The notes beneath the pieces were generated by a model. It had not been told where the DNA came from. It searched no databases and saw only the letters and a list, made by a program, of their open reading frames with translations. From positions 1-64,000 of the forward strand of contig CAKZUK010000033.1 in the NCBI GenBank assembly GCA_937921775.1: 64,000 bases of DNA, written 5' to 3'. Made by a program: the position numbers and the translations under genes. Numbering within the stretch: position 1 is the stretch's first letter; each line of letters begins with the position of its first letter. Below are positions 17,807 through 28,065 of the stretch, one piece after another. This stretch comes from an uncultured Saprospiraceae bacterium. Lineage in GTDB: Bacteria > Bacteroidota > Bacteroidia > Chitinophagales > Saprospiraceae.

Positions 17807-20263
17807 ATGAAAAACATTGCTGTACGCTTAGTGGTATTATTACTTTTTATGTCATGTTCAACTCCTCAAGCCATTGTTAAGTCAGACACTTCAAAAAATA
17901 AGACTAATAATTTCCTTTCTGGAAAGGAAAAAAGCGAAGGCTTTTTTAATTTTCACTGGGATAAAAAAACAGGGAAAATTCATCTAGAAGTTGATAAACT
18001 CGATTTCGAATTTTTATATGTCAATTCATTACCAGCAGGAGTTGGCTCTAACGATATTGGTTTGGACCGCGGACAATTAGGAAAAAATCGCGTGGTCAAA
18101 TTTGTACGAAGTGGACCAAGACTTTTATTAATACAACCCAATTATTCCTTCCGTGCAGAAAGTGATAATGAGGCAGAACGGAAATCAGTAGAGGAAGCTT
18201 TTGCACAGTCCGTACTCTGGGGTTTTGCGATAGAGTCCGAAAAAAATGGAACATTCATAATCGACATCACGCCTTTCATGCTACGTGATGCACATGGTGT
18301 CGTAGGAGCATTAGTCGAATCTAAACAAGGTAATTACAAATTAGATAAGTCAAGAAGTGTTGTTCATGAGTCTATGACCAGAAATTTTCCCAAAAACACA
18401 GAACTGGAAGCCATGCTCACTTTTACCGGGAAACCAAAAGGAGCTTACGTAAGAGATGTGGTACCAAGTCCAGAGGCTATAACTGTTCGCCAAAGACATT
18501 CTTTTATTGAACTACCGGATGATAATTACAAGCCAAGAGTTTTGGACCCACGTTGCGGGTTTTTCGGAATCAACTATAAAGATTATGCAACAGCAATTGA
18601 TGAACCAATGATCAAGCGATTTATCAACCGTCACCGATTGGAAAAGAAAGATCCAAATGCTGCGATGAGTGAAGCAGTAGAGCCGATCATCTATTATGTT
18701 GATCGAGGTGCACCGGAGCCAGTACTATCTGCGCTTTTAGATGGCGCTCGTTGGTGGGATCAAGCATTCGAAGCAGCAGGTTATAAAAATGCATTTCAAG
18801 TAAAAGTATTACCCGAAGGTATTGACCCGATGGATATTCGTTACAACGTCATCCAATGGGTGCACCGGTCCACCCGAGGTTGGTCTTATGGAGCTGCTGT
18901 TAGTGATCCAAGAACAGGAGAAATTATCAAAGGACACGTAAGCCTCGGTTCTCTGCGGGTACGTCAGGATTTTCTAATTGCACAAGGTCTACTCTCTCCC
19001 TACGAAACTGGAAAACCTGTTTCAGGTGAAATGAAGCAAATGGCACTAGCTCGCTTACGTCAACTTTCCGCTCACGAAGTAGGACACACTTTAGGAATCA
19101 CTCATAACTTTGCGGCAAGCACCAACGGCCGTTCATCTGTGATGGATTATCCGCACCCTTACGTTAGTTTGAAAGGAGATGGCAGTTTAGATTTTTCAAA
19201 AGCTTATGATGATAAAATCGGAGAATGGGACAAGCGTGCCATCCTATACGGTTATCAAGATTTTCCGAAAGGAACAGATGAACTAAAAGGGCTCAAGAAA
19301 ATAATAGAAGATACGCAGAAAAAAAATTTACGTTTTATTAGTGACCGAGATGCTCGACCAGCAGGTGGTGCACATCCTTACGCACACCTCTGGGATAATG
19401 GCGAAGATGCAGTGGTAGAACTAGATCGCTTGTTGGAAATACGTGCAGTAGCTCTTTCTCGATTTGGCGAAAATACCATCCCATTCGCAAGCCCAATGTC
19501 GGATTTAGAAGAAGTATTGGCGCCTTTGTATTTATCGCATCGTTATCAGGTGGAGGCCGTTGCCAAAATGATAGGAGGAGTCGAATACCAGTATACACTT
19601 CGTGGAGACGGACAAGAAGCAGTCAAAGTATTAGAGGCCAATCAACAGGGAAAAGCCTTGACTGCCTTACTAAAAACATTGGATCCCAAAGTATTAGTAT
19701 TACCTAAAAAATTATTGCAACAGATAGCACCTAAAGTATTTGGTCAGAGTAGAGGTCGCGAAAGCTTTAAATCAAAAACAGGTTTAACCTTTGATCCTGT
19801 TGCAGCAGCAGAGAGCGCAGCCCAACACAGCATTTCAATGCTACTCAATCGAGATAGAGCAACTCGTCTAGTGCAGCAGCATGCTTTGAATAATTCAATG
19901 CCTTCACTTGCTGTTGTAATTGATAAACTACTCGCTGCTACTTGGAAGACCGATCACAGCGAAGACTATGAAGGAGCAATCGGGCGAATGGTCGACCAGT
20001 TGGTGTTGAAACAATTGATGCGCCTTTCTGCAGATGAGAAAGCAGCAAGTCAAGTTCGTGCAGTCGCACTCCTAAAAATAAATAACCTAGCAACAGAATT
20101 AAAGTCAAATTCAGCTAGTAATGAATCTCAAAAAGCACATCATCAATTTGCGCTTTCAGAGATCGCTCACTTTAAATTGCATCCCAAAGAAATGCTTCAA
20201 TCTGAATCATTGAAAATGCCAGACGGTTCACCAATCGGTGCTGGATATCGTTGTGAACATTAG
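17807..20263 (+). CDS. zinc-dependent metzincin lipoprotein (DUF5117/DUF4953 type)
   Basis: Large peptidase of 818 residues. The N-terminus is a lipoprotein signal with the lipobox-like LFMSC. The zinc site is HEVGHTLGITH (residues 423-433, HExxHxxGxxH) and the Met-turn SSVMDYPHP follows, so the active site is complete. N-terminal (DUF5117-like) and C-terminal (DUF4953-like) regions flank the catalytic part. Expected location is the periplasm or outer membrane surface. It stands alone between the T9SS protein and uvrB. The substrate is unknown. Confidence 0.88.
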   Translation: MKNIAVRLVVLLLFMSCSTPQAIVKSDTSKNKTNNFLSGKEKSEGFFNFHWDKKTGKIHLEVDKLDFEFLYVNSLPAGVGSNDIGLDRGQLGKNRVVKFVRSGPRLLLIQPNYSFRAESDNEAERKSVEEAFAQSVLWGFAIESEKNGTFIIDITPFMLRDAHGVVGALVESKQGNYKLDKSRSVVHESMTRNFPKNTELEAMLTFTGKPKGAYVRDVVPSPEAITVRQRHSFIELPDDNYKPRVLDPRCGFFGINYKDYATAIDEPMIKRFINRHRLEKKDPNAAMSEAVEPIIYYVDRGAPEPVLSALLDGARWWDQAFEAAGYKNAFQVKVLPEGIDPMDIRYNVIQWVHRSTRGWSYGAAVSDPRTGEIIKGHVSLGSLRVRQDFLIAQGLLSPYETGKPVSGEMKQMALARLRQLSAHEVGHTLGITHNFAASTNGRSSVMDYPHPYVSLKGDGSLDFSKAYDDKIGEWDKRAILYGYQDFPKGTDELKGLKKIIEDTQKKNLRFISDRDARPAGGAHPYAHLWDNGEDAVVELDRLLEIRAVALSRFGENTIPFASPMSDLEEVLAPLYLSHRYQVEAVAKMIGGVEYQYTLRGDGQEAVKVLEANQQGKALTALLKTLDPKVLVLPKKLLQQIAPKVFGQSRGRESFKSKTGLTFDPVAAAESAAQHSISMLLNRDRATRLVQQHALNNSMPSLAVVIDKLLAATWKTDHSEDYEGAIGRMVDQLVLKQLMRLSADEKAASQVRAVALLKINNLATELKSNSASNESQKAHHQFALSEIAHFKLHPKEMLQSESLKMPDGSPIGAGYRCEH

Positions 20264-20308
20264 AAGCAAAACTAATAACAGGAATTGAATAGACTAAGAA
20301 CTTATTTG

Positions 20309-20327
20309 TTGAAGTTGTTAAACAACT
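20309..20327. repeat. 19-nt palindrome before uvrB
   Basis: GAAGTTGTT-A-AACAACTTC is a perfect palindrome in the gap between the metzincin and uvrB. It has no U-run, so an operator or mRNA hairpin is as likely as a terminator. A related GAAGTT/AACTTC pair occurs at about 25070-25089. Confidence 0.5.
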
Positions 20328-20461
20328 TCGTTATAAACGCTATTGTTTTTATCTTTGAACTCAATAAGTTTCTAGCAGGATACTTTAATGTAAGAGAGAT
20401 AAAAACATAAGCGACGTCTATCATGGATGTAGCATAATTCTTAATTGAGTAACAACAAACT

Positions 20462-22480
20462 ATGGCTTTCGAATTAATCTCTCCCTTCTCCCCTACAGGT
20501 GATCAACCTAGTGCCATCAAACAACTCGTTCAAGGTGTTGAAGCTGGCGAACGCACGCAATGTTTACTTGGAGTTACGGGATCCGGTAAAACCTTTACCA
20601 TTGCCAACATGATCACTCAGTTGAATCGGCCAACATTGGTATTGACACATAATAAAACTTTGACTGCACAGCTCTATGGTGAATTCTGTGAATTCTTTCC
20701 AAATAATGCGGTGGAGTACTTTGTGTCCTACTATGACTATTATCAACCCGAAGCTTATATCATGCATTCGAATACTTTCATTGAGAAAGATTTGTTGATC
20801 AATGAAGAAGTAGATAAGTTGCGTCTTCGAGCAACGTCCTCACTATTGTCGGGGCGACGAGATGTCATTATCGTTGCATCCGTTTCCTGTATTTACGGTA
20901 TGGGAAATCCAGAGGATTATGCTGGGAGTATTATTCGAATCGAGCAGGGAATGAAAATCACCCGAAATACATTTTTGTATAGCTTAGTGGAGAGCTTGTA
21001 TTCAAGGACGGAGATAGAGTTTTCGCGAGCGACATTCCGAGTGCGGGGTGATACAGTAGACATTAATTTGCCTTATGTTGATTATGGATATCGAGTAATA
21101 TTTTTTGGCGATGAGATTGAAGAAATTGAACGTATAGAATTAGAAAGTGGTAAGCGAATTGAGTCGATGGAGAATTGTGCAATTTTTCCAGCTAACCTAT
21201 ACATTGCACCAAAGAATCGTATCCACGGAATCGTTGAAGAGATTCAGGATGAGTTATATAAACAAGAAAAATACTTCAAAGAAGAAGGCCGTGAAGAAGA
21301 AGCAAATCGTATAAAAGAACGCGTTACTTTCGATCTTGAAATGTTGAAGGAACTGGGCTACTGTAGTGGTGTAGAAAACTATTCTCGTTTCTTTGATGGC
21401 CGTACACCGGGTACGCGTCCCTTCTGTCTACTAGATTATTTTCCAGATGATTATTTGATGGTGATTGATGAGAGTCATGTTACCATTCCGCAAGTTCGAG
21501 GTATGTGGGGAGGTGATCGTGCGAGAAAATTGAATTTGGTTAACTTCGGATTTAGGCTACCATCTGCTATGGACAACCGACCCTTGAATTTTTCTGAATT
21601 TGAAAACCTCCTCAACCAAGTTGTATTCGTATCCGCAACACCAAGTGATTATGAACTGGAGCAAACCGGAGGTGTTTTGGTAGAACAAATTATTCGTCCA
21701 ACTGGATTGTTAGATCCTCCAATCGAAGTGCGTCCAAGTGTGAACCAAGTAGATGATTTGCTGGATGAGATCAACGAGCGGATCAAAAAGAAAGAACGCG
21801 TTTTGGTGACAACCCTCACCAAACGAATGTCAGAAGAACTAAGTAAATATTTGGCAAAACTAAATATCATGTGTCGTTATATCCACTCGGAAGTGGACAC
21901 AATGGAACGAGTCGAAATATTACGGGATCTACGGTTAGGCGTTTTTGATGTATTGATTGGAGTCAATTTATTAAGAGAGGGTTTAGATTTACCAGAAGTA
22001 TCACTCGTGGCTATTTTAGATGCAGATAAAGAAGGCTTCCTACGTAATGCGAAATCGCTAACGCAAACGGCAGGACGTGCCGCACGTAATTCCAATGGTT
22101 TGGTCATTTTTTATGCGGACAAAATTACCCGCTCCATGAAAATGACGATAGATGAAACAGAGCGTCGTCGCGAAATTCAAATTGCATATAATGCTGAACA
22201 TGGTATTACACCAACAACTATCTTCAAATCACGAGAAGAAATAATAAGCTCTAGCTCAATTCTTGATGTACGTGGAAAGAAGGCTTATGTGGAAAGCGAA
22301 GAGCCAAGTTTGGCTGCAGATCCAATTGTGAATTACCTCAACAGAGAGCAGATGGAAAAACTAATAGCAGAGACAGAGCGAAAGATGAAGGCTGCTTCAA
22401 AAGAGTTGGACTTTATTACAGCGGCACAATATCGTGATGAGATGCAGGCTTTGAAGAAACGCTTGAAGCAGTTGGGCTAA
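20462..22480 (+). CDS. uvrB: excinuclease ABC subunit B
   Basis: DNA-damage recognition helicase of nucleotide excision repair, 672 residues. Walker A is GVTGSGKTFTIANM, the beta-hairpin region contains YYDYYQPEAYI, helicase motif II is VIDESHVT, motif VI lies in QTAGRAARN, and the C-terminal UVR motif (residues about 630-672) that binds UvrC ends the protein. Normal length. No lexA box was looked for reliably in the 200-nt upstream gap; a palindrome at 20309 is the only clear element there. Confidence 0.98.
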   Translation: MAFELISPFSPTGDQPSAIKQLVQGVEAGERTQCLLGVTGSGKTFTIANMITQLNRPTLVLTHNKTLTAQLYGEFCEFFPNNAVEYFVSYYDYYQPEAYIMHSNTFIEKDLLINEEVDKLRLRATSSLLSGRRDVIIVASVSCIYGMGNPEDYAGSIIRIEQGMKITRNTFLYSLVESLYSRTEIEFSRATFRVRGDTVDINLPYVDYGYRVIFFGDEIEEIERIELESGKRIESMENCAIFPANLYIAPKNRIHGIVEEIQDELYKQEKYFKEEGREEEANRIKERVTFDLEMLKELGYCSGVENYSRFFDGRTPGTRPFCLLDYFPDDYLMVIDESHVTIPQVRGMWGGDRARKLNLVNFGFRLPSAMDNRPLNFSEFENLLNQVVFVSATPSDYELEQTGGVLVEQIIRPTGLLDPPIEVRPSVNQVDDLLDEINERIKKKERVLVTTLTKRMSEELSKYLAKLNIMCRYIHSEVDTMERVEILRDLRLGVFDVLIGVNLLREGLDLPEVSLVAILDADKEGFLRNAKSLTQTAGRAARNSNGLVIFYADKITRSMKMTIDETERRREIQIAYNAEHGITPTTIFKSREEIISSSSILDVRGKKAYVESEEPSLAADPIVNYLNREQMEKLIAETERKMKAASKELDFITAAQYRDEMQALKKRLKQLG

Positions 22481-22511
22481 TTAGGTAAGAATTTTTTTTC
22501 TAAAAAAATAC

Positions 22512-22618
22512 GTTCTTTGACAAACCCGTGGCTAATGTTAAAATGAAAGGAAAAGTGACCGAAGGAAAAGTTGCTTTTATTTTATCATTGGGTTCTACCA
22601 CGGGATTTGTCAAAGAAC
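22512..22618. repeat. long inverted repeat after uvrB
   Basis: Arms 22512-22531 and 22598-22618 are reverse complements over 20 bp with one bulged base, starting with GTTCTTTGACAAA and enclosing 66 nt. It lies between convergent uvrB and an FkbM gene. The same 13-mer forms part of a 17-nt palindrome at 50415-50431. Possible identities are a small mobile-element remnant, a protein-binding site or a long RNA hairpin. Confidence 0.7.
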
Positions 22619-22633
22619 CAAAAATAAAAGACA

Positions 22634-22671
22634 GCAGCACTCAATTAGTTATTGGATGCTGTTGTTTTTTT
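22634..22671 (+). terminator. putative terminator between uvrB and fkbM
   Basis: AGCAnnCAAT pairs with ATTGnnTGCT across a short loop and is followed by a run of seven T. The stem has a 2x2 internal mismatch and overlaps the last codons of the convergent FkbM gene. Confidence 0.4.
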
Positions 22672-23520
22672 GATATGACGGGAAGCCATAATTACGTTCA
22701 CAGGACGAACTGCGATATAATTTTCGGTAGTCTCTTCAATATGAGAAGTTCGATCGATAGGAGCAACATTAAATCCATGTTGCTCCAAGAAAGGAACCAC
22801 TTCGGTATCCGCCATTTTATTAGGACCTTCAAAAATAATGGTATGCAATTCTGGGTTGTTCAAAATGTCTGTACAGCCTTTCAATACATTTAACTCCCAC
22901 CCTTCTACGTCCATTTTGATAATCGTTGGTCGAGGAGCAAGCCCCTGCTCTACAACAAAATCACCAGTACAACTGAGTGTATTCACTGCGGAGTCAATTC
23001 CACCTTCAATTTCTAGGAAACTAGTTCGACCAGAATTTCCTTCAGAAGTATACATTCGGTTTACTTCCGAATCATTGGAAAGGCCAAAACTAAATTTTTT
23101 GATTCTGATGTCGTAGTTGCAACTAAGATTGATTGCCAGTTTGCGGAAGTTATAATAAAAAGGTTCAAAGGCACAGGAAGTTACCTCAGGAAAAAGTTTT
23201 TTAATGGTCATTGCATGAAGACCTACGTTGGCTCCGATATCCCAAAACACAGCTTTTGTGTTAGAAGTCTCAACTGCTTGAATTAATAAATCAAGCACTT
23301 CTGTTTCGTAGTAGCCGTTAACGATAATCTCTTTTTCTACATACTCACAAGGATCTAATTTCATTTGAACACCATATTGGTTCTCGACAGCGATCTCATG
23401 CCTGCCAAATAGCTTACTAAGAAGGCCACCGCCTTTAAGCTTATTTTTTAGAAGGAATAGGATTAATTTATCTAGCATAATACCTGATATATTTATTTCA
23501 CTTGGAATGTAATACTTCAA
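22645..23520 (-). CDS. FkbM family methyltransferase
   Basis: SAM-dependent methyltransferase of 291 residues. Motif I is FWDIGANVGLHAMTI, motif II SCAFEPFYYN, and the FkbM signature IIKMDVEGWELNVLKG is near residue 200. The gene is isolated, convergent with uvrB and divergent from mtaB, not within the polysaccharide block, so its glycan or other substrate is unknown. It is only distantly similar to the FkbM protein at 15634-16545. Confidence 0.88.
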   Translation of the reverse strand: MKYYIPSEINISGIMLDKLILFLLKNKLKGGGLLSKLFGRHEIAVENQYGVQMKLDPCEYVEKEIIVNGYYETEVLDLLIQAVETSNTKAVFWDIGANVGLHAMTIKKLFPEVTSCAFEPFYYNFRKLAINLSCNYDIRIKKFSFGLSNDSEVNRMYTSEGNSGRTSFLEIEGGIDSAVNTLSCTGDFVVEQGLAPRPTIIKMDVEGWELNVLKGCTDILNNPELHTIIFEGPNKMADTEVVPFLEQHGFNVAPIDRTSHIEETTENYIAVRPVNVIMASRHIKKTTASNN

Positions 23521-23714
23521 AGATAAAGCCCATATATTAACTCAATGTAAAGGAAGTGATAAGTATTTATACTATACAAAGACTTATTTGTGAAGAATCA
23601 TTGACTTATCGGCTATTTAAGGTGAAAATTAGCTTTTTAATAGAATAGACCGACCTAGTCAATAAATGCACTTAAAACCGTAAATTGCGCCCTGATTACT
23701 AATAAGATTAAAAA

Positions 23715-25067
23715 ATGGCTACACCAAAAACAGTTGCTTTCCATACTTTAGGTTGTAAACTCAACTATTCTGAGACTTCGGCTATCGGTCGAATGTTTGA
23801 GGATAAGGGATATTCTACCGTAAAATTTGATGAAGGAGCTGATATCTACGTGATAAACACTTGCTCGGTAACTGATTTTGCCGATCGTAAATGCCGGAAG
23901 GTAGTACGACAGGCTTTGCGAAAAGCACCAGATGCCAAGGTCGTTATGATAGGCTGTTATGCGCAATTGAAGCCTGAAGAAATATCTGAAATCCCAGGAG
24001 TAGATTTGGTATTGGGAGCTGCTGAGAAATTTCGAATTTTAGATTACGTTGATAACTTGGAAAAGGCAACTGACAAAGGAATGATTCAGGCGGGTGAAGT
24101 GACAGAAGCCAAAGATTTTATCAATGCTTTTTCTTTTGGTGATCGAACCCGATCATTTTTGAAAGTACAGGATGGCTGTGATTACAAATGTTCGTTTTGC
24201 ACGATCCCACAAGCTCGTGGTAATAGCAGAAGTAACACCGTCGAAAGTATTGTCGCCAACGCCAAGTCTATTGCGGAAATGGGCGTAAAGGAAATCGTTT
24301 TAACAGGAGTCAACATCGGCGACTTTGGAAACGGTACTGAAGTGATTGAGGGGATCAAGCCCAAGAAAGAAGCCATGTTTATCGACCTGATTCACGAGTT
24401 GGATAAAGTAGAAGGCATCGAACGTTTTCGCATCTCTTCCATCGAACCCAATTTATGCACCAACGAAATCATAGAATTTGTAGCTCAGTCCCAACGCTTT
24501 ATGCCGCATTTCCATATGCCGCTTCAATCGGGTAATAACAAGCAATTGCAAATGATGCGACGTCGATACAAAAGAGAATTGTATCAAGAACGTGTAGCAA
24601 GCATAAAAAAATTAATGCCACATTGTTGCATCGGTGTGGATGTAATTGTTGGTTTCCCCGGTGAAACAGAAGAGGACTTTTTAGAAACATACCGCTTTAT
24701 CAAGGACTTGGATATTTCTTATTTACACGTCTTCACCTATTCCGAACGGGCCAACACTCCTGCTGCTGAAATGGAGGGAGTAGTACCTATGCACATTCGC
24801 CGTGAACGCAATGAACAACTACGCATTCTTTCTGAAAAGAAGCGACAATATTTTTATCGGCAGTTTATCAACCAACAGCGTCCTGTCCTTTTTGAAGGGC
24901 ATAAAGACAAAGAGTTAATGGCTGGCTTTACCGATAATTATGTTAAAATAGAAACGGCGATTGATTCCAATTTGATTAATGAAATTGCTATCGCAGAATT
25001 GATAGAAGTCAATAAAAATGGCCAGATGGACATTCGTTTATCCGAATTAGGAGCACTAAAGGAATAA
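23715..25067 (+). CDS. mtaB: tRNA t6A37 methylthiotransferase MtaB
   Basis: Radical-SAM methylthiotransferase adding the ms2 group to t6A37 of ANN-decoding tRNAs. Of 450 residues, the N-terminal UPF0004 domain has cluster-binding cysteines in LGCKLNYSE, NTCSV and IGCYAQ, the radical SAM site is CDYKCSFC (Cys155, Cys159, Cys162), and a C-terminal TRAM-like region ends the protein. It is the MtaB rather than MiaB or RimO subfamily by the LGCKLNxxE start. TsaB, which makes the t6A substrate, is encoded at 42301. Confidence 0.93.
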   Translation: MATPKTVAFHTLGCKLNYSETSAIGRMFEDKGYSTVKFDEGADIYVINTCSVTDFADRKCRKVVRQALRKAPDAKVVMIGCYAQLKPEEISEIPGVDLVLGAAEKFRILDYVDNLEKATDKGMIQAGEVTEAKDFINAFSFGDRTRSFLKVQDGCDYKCSFCTIPQARGNSRSNTVESIVANAKSIAEMGVKEIVLTGVNIGDFGNGTEVIEGIKPKKEAMFIDLIHELDKVEGIERFRISSIEPNLCTNEIIEFVAQSQRFMPHFHMPLQSGNNKQLQMMRRRYKRELYQERVASIKKLMPHCCIGVDVIVGFPGETEEDFLETYRFIKDLDISYLHVFTYSERANTPAAEMEGVVPMHIRRERNEQLRILSEKKRQYFYRQFINQQRPVLFEGHKDKELMAGFTDNYVKIETAIDSNLINEIAIAELIEVNKNGQMDIRLSELGALKE

Positions 25068-25154
25068 ATTGAAGTTATTAATCAACTTCTTTGTCGATTA
25101 AGTCTTGGTATTCTCCTTCGGAACTCTATTTTTGCTCTCAACAAACTCAATACT

Positions 25155-26363
25155 ATGTTTCCAGATCTCTCGTATATACTACACTACTTTTTTGGTACAC
25201 AGCCAGATAACGCTGCTTCTATCGTTAAGACTTTTGGTTTGATGCTCGTGATTGCGATTCTTACCGCAGCATGGATGTTGATGAAGGAGCTTCGCCGCAA
25301 GGAGGAACAAGGTCTTCTCAAACCAGTTAAAGTGAAAACCATCATTGGTGCACCAGCCTCTCCAATGGATTTGTTGATGAATTCATTGTTGGGATTCTTT
25401 TTAGGTTTTAAAGCAGTCTATGCTTTTTTCAACTTTGAAGCATTTAAAAATGATCCGGCAGATATCATCCTGTCGACAAAAGGAAGTTGGATCGCAGGGA
25501 TTATTGGTGCTTTGATATTTGGAGGGATGAAGTATTTCGAAAAACGTCAGGAACAATTACCAAAACCAGAAGAACGAGATGTAAGTATTTCTCCACACGA
25601 AAGAATTGGAGACCTTACGATACTTGCTGCAGTAGGTGGAATTGTAGGTGCCAAAGTTTTTGCTTTGTTGGAAGATATTGATTTGCTAATTGCTGGAGAG
25701 CGTACAATGACGGATATGGTTAATTCCTTTTTCTCTGGTGCAGGAATGGCAATCTATGGTGGATTGATCGGCGGTTTTTTAGTTTGTTATTTCTATCTGA
25801 AAAAGAAAAAAATTGCACCGATTCACGTGATGGATGCAGTTGCACCTGCACTTATGGTGGCATATGGAATTGGTCGTTTGGGCTGTCAATTTTCGGGAGA
25901 TGGTGATTGGGGTATTCCCAATACAAGCCCAAAACCAGGATGGATGTCATTTCTTCCGGACTGGATGTGGGTTCAAACTTACCCAAACAATGTAATTGAC
26001 GGTGGTGATAGCGCTCACGTATTAATAGAAAATTGTACTTATCGATATTGTACAGAACTTTCACCAGGGGTTTACCCAACATCAGTTTGGGAGTTTATAG
26101 CTGCTCTAGTTCTTGGTGGAATTTTATGGAAATTGCGAAAGCGAATTACCATACCGGGAATGTTGTTTGCCATATACCTGTTCATGAATGGATTTGAACG
26201 TTTTTGGATTGAAAAAATCCGAGTAAACGAAGATTATATCGTTCCTTTGATTAAGGTAAAATCAACACAGGCAGAGTTCATTGCATCAATCATGATGATA
26301 CTTGGATTGCTGGGTGCCTTATATGTTTGGCGTAAAAGTAAAGGCTCGGGAAGTGTCGCTTAA
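25155..26363 (+). CDS. lgt: prolipoprotein diacylglyceryl transferase
   Basis: Inner-membrane enzyme that attaches diacylglycerol to the lipobox cysteine of prolipoproteins. At 402 residues it is over 100 longer than E. coli Lgt; the extra length comes from an N-terminal region and an insert in the region after the signature. The signature GRLGCQFSGDGDWG corresponds to GRxGNFxNxExxG, with Asp replacing the usual Glu as in Bacteroidota. About seven hydrophobic helices. Its stop overlaps that of the convergent glycosyltransferase by 3-4 nt. Confidence 0.93.
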   Translation: MFPDLSYILHYFFGTQPDNAASIVKTFGLMLVIAILTAAWMLMKELRRKEEQGLLKPVKVKTIIGAPASPMDLLMNSLLGFFLGFKAVYAFFNFEAFKNDPADIILSTKGSWIAGIIGALIFGGMKYFEKRQEQLPKPEERDVSISPHERIGDLTILAAVGGIVGAKVFALLEDIDLLIAGERTMTDMVNSFFSGAGMAIYGGLIGGFLVCYFYLKKKKIAPIHVMDAVAPALMVAYGIGRLGCQFSGDGDWGIPNTSPKPGWMSFLPDWMWVQTYPNNVIDGGDSAHVLIENCTYRYCTELSPGVYPTSVWEFIAALVLGGILWKLRKRITIPGMLFAIYLFMNGFERFWIEKIRVNEDYIVPLIKVKSTQAEFIASIMMILGLLGALYVWRKSKGSGSVA

Positions 26364-27487
26364 TGTTGGACCAAGTCGTACATCAAAGCATAAACTCGCT
26401 TGGCCGCCACTTTCCAGCTAAAGGCTAATTTCTGTTTTTTACCATTGTAGACAAGTTGTTGGTAAAGTGCCTTGTCTGATTCGATTCGCTCTAAAGCTTG
26501 AGTGATTTCGCTAAGGGACTCAGGGTTCACCAACATTCCGGCATCACCGGCCACCTCCGGCATGGATGAGCAATTGGAAGTAATAAAAGGCACGCCACAG
26601 TTCATCGCTTCGACTAAAGGTAAACCAAATCCTTCAAATAAAGAAACATAGGTCAGCGCATAAGCCGCGCCCATTAATCTTGGGACCTCCTCGTTTTTGA
26701 GATAGCCCAAGAACAGTATGTCTTCTTGATGTATAGCATTGTCATAAGCCAATTTTACTTCCCCGGTTTTCCAAGCAAAGCGACCACCAATTAGAAGTTT
26801 TTTCTTGCTTTTTGTATTGCTTTTGAATTGATCAAAAGCAGATATAAGTCGATGCACATTTTTGCGGGGATGCACAGCACCAACGTAGAAAAAATACTCT
26901 TGACCTTCTGCGTACTTTTCTTGAATTAGAGCTTTTTCAATTGCATCAATTACTTGAAATTCTTTTCGACATCCATTGTAAACAGCTACTACTTTTTCGG
27001 GATCAACCGGATAAGCTGCCAATATATCATTGCGTGTAAATTTAGAAACGGTAACGACCTTTTGCGCATGCTTTAAAAAACGCGGAACCATTTGTTGGTA
27101 ATATTTTCGAGTTAGAAATGCGATTTGCTGGGGATAGTGAACATGTGCAATATCATGAGTCACCATTACTGTTTTGACAGAAGTCGAAAGAGAAGCATAG
27201 CCATCGGGAGATAAAAAGACATCTGCCTTGTGCTTTTTTAATGCACTTGCAATCGACCATTCAAACCACCAATGCCACAAAAATGGATGTCGAGCTTGAG
27301 GGAACAAAACAACAGGTGTTACATTTTTTGCAAAAACATATTGATCAGAATAAGGGCGGTCAAAGAAGAAAATAAATTCGTCATTGGGTTGTTGCTCCAC
27401 CATGCATTTTAGCAATTCATAGGTATACCAACCAATCCCTTCAAGTTGGTCTTTGAGTAAAAAACGTGTGTTGACTGCTATTCTCAT
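26360..27487 (-). CDS. GT-B glycosyltransferase (GT4 type)
   Basis: Glycosyltransferase of about 375 residues from the chosen ATG at 27487, which gives the typical MRIAVNTRFLLKDQLEGIG start; the frame extends 25 codons further to a poor TTG start. GVGAVHPRKNVHRLISAFD-like donor motif (FYVGAVHPRKNVHRLI) and FEGFGLPLVEAMNCGVP, with the conserved EX7E-type Glu pair, mark a group 1 retaining enzyme. Acceptor and donor sugars are unknown. Convergent with lgt. Confidence 0.88.
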   Translation of the reverse strand: MRIAVNTRFLLKDQLEGIGWYTYELLKCMVEQQPNDEFIFFFDRPYSDQYVFAKNVTPVVLFPQARHPFLWHWWFEWSIASALKKHKADVFLSPDGYASLSTSVKTVMVTHDIAHVHYPQQIAFLTRKYYQQMVPRFLKHAQKVVTVSKFTRNDILAAYPVDPEKVVAVYNGCRKEFQVIDAIEKALIQEKYAEGQEYFFYVGAVHPRKNVHRLISAFDQFKSNTKSKKKLLIGGRFAWKTGEVKLAYDNAIHQEDILFLGYLKNEEVPRLMGAAYALTYVSLFEGFGLPLVEAMNCGVPFITSNCSSMPEVAGDAGMLVNPESLSEITQALERIESDKALYQQLVYNGKKQKLAFSWKVAAKRVYALMYDLVQH

Positions 27488-28065
27488 AAAAAGGACTGCG
27501 CGGTATGGCCGCAAATTTGAATTTGAATCGAAATTAAAGTGTGCGAAATTTTGCTTTCTCAAATTCCAAAATTTCGTTTATTAACATTTCATGCTAGGCT
27601 TTTACAAACGTTTACAAATCTTGCGAGACAAAGCATTTAAAAGCTTGCAAATTAAACTTTAATTTATCCTTTCTATAAAAGATTTGTTTTAATTGATGAA
27701 TAAGTGCTTGGACTAAATTAAGTTATAGTTTAATCACAGAGTCTTTTAGTCCTACTTTTCCCAAATTTTAGGCTACAGCCAAAAGGATGAAGCTTAAAAT
27801 TTAGTCAATTAGAACTAAAATCTTTCATTGATTAATGTTAACCCAATTTCCGTACATATACTTACTATAATGAGGTGGCTTAGTTATTGCGAAAAAATAA
27901 AGACTTGTGATATTGATAGATTAGGGAGTCGATAGTAACAAAAAAAAACAGCGAAGAAAGAAGCTTTGCTTCTCAACTTCACTGTTCAAATACTTTTCGG
28001 GTAGAAAACTTACTAAAATTTGGGCTTGAAACTTAACTTAAATCCATTAACATCTTTCATCATAA
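27488..28065. other. 578-nt non-coding gap
   Basis: AT-rich spacer between two minus-strand genes. It contains the LytTR gene terminator at 27941-27986 and presumably the promoter of the glycosyltransferase. No ORF or RNA gene of note is seen in the rest. Confidence 0.55.
27941..27986 (-). terminator. terminator of LytTR gene
   Basis: Two nested stems (AACAG.GAAG with CTTC.CTGTT, and GAAGC-TTT-GCTTC inside) are followed on the minus strand by a run of nine U (complement of 27941-27949). Confidence 0.75.

Noticed and set aside
22528-22893. 121-codon + strand ORF after uvrB
   Set aside because: It runs through the inverted repeat and antisense to an FkbM methyltransferase gene, begins at a GTG and shows no recognisable protein motif.
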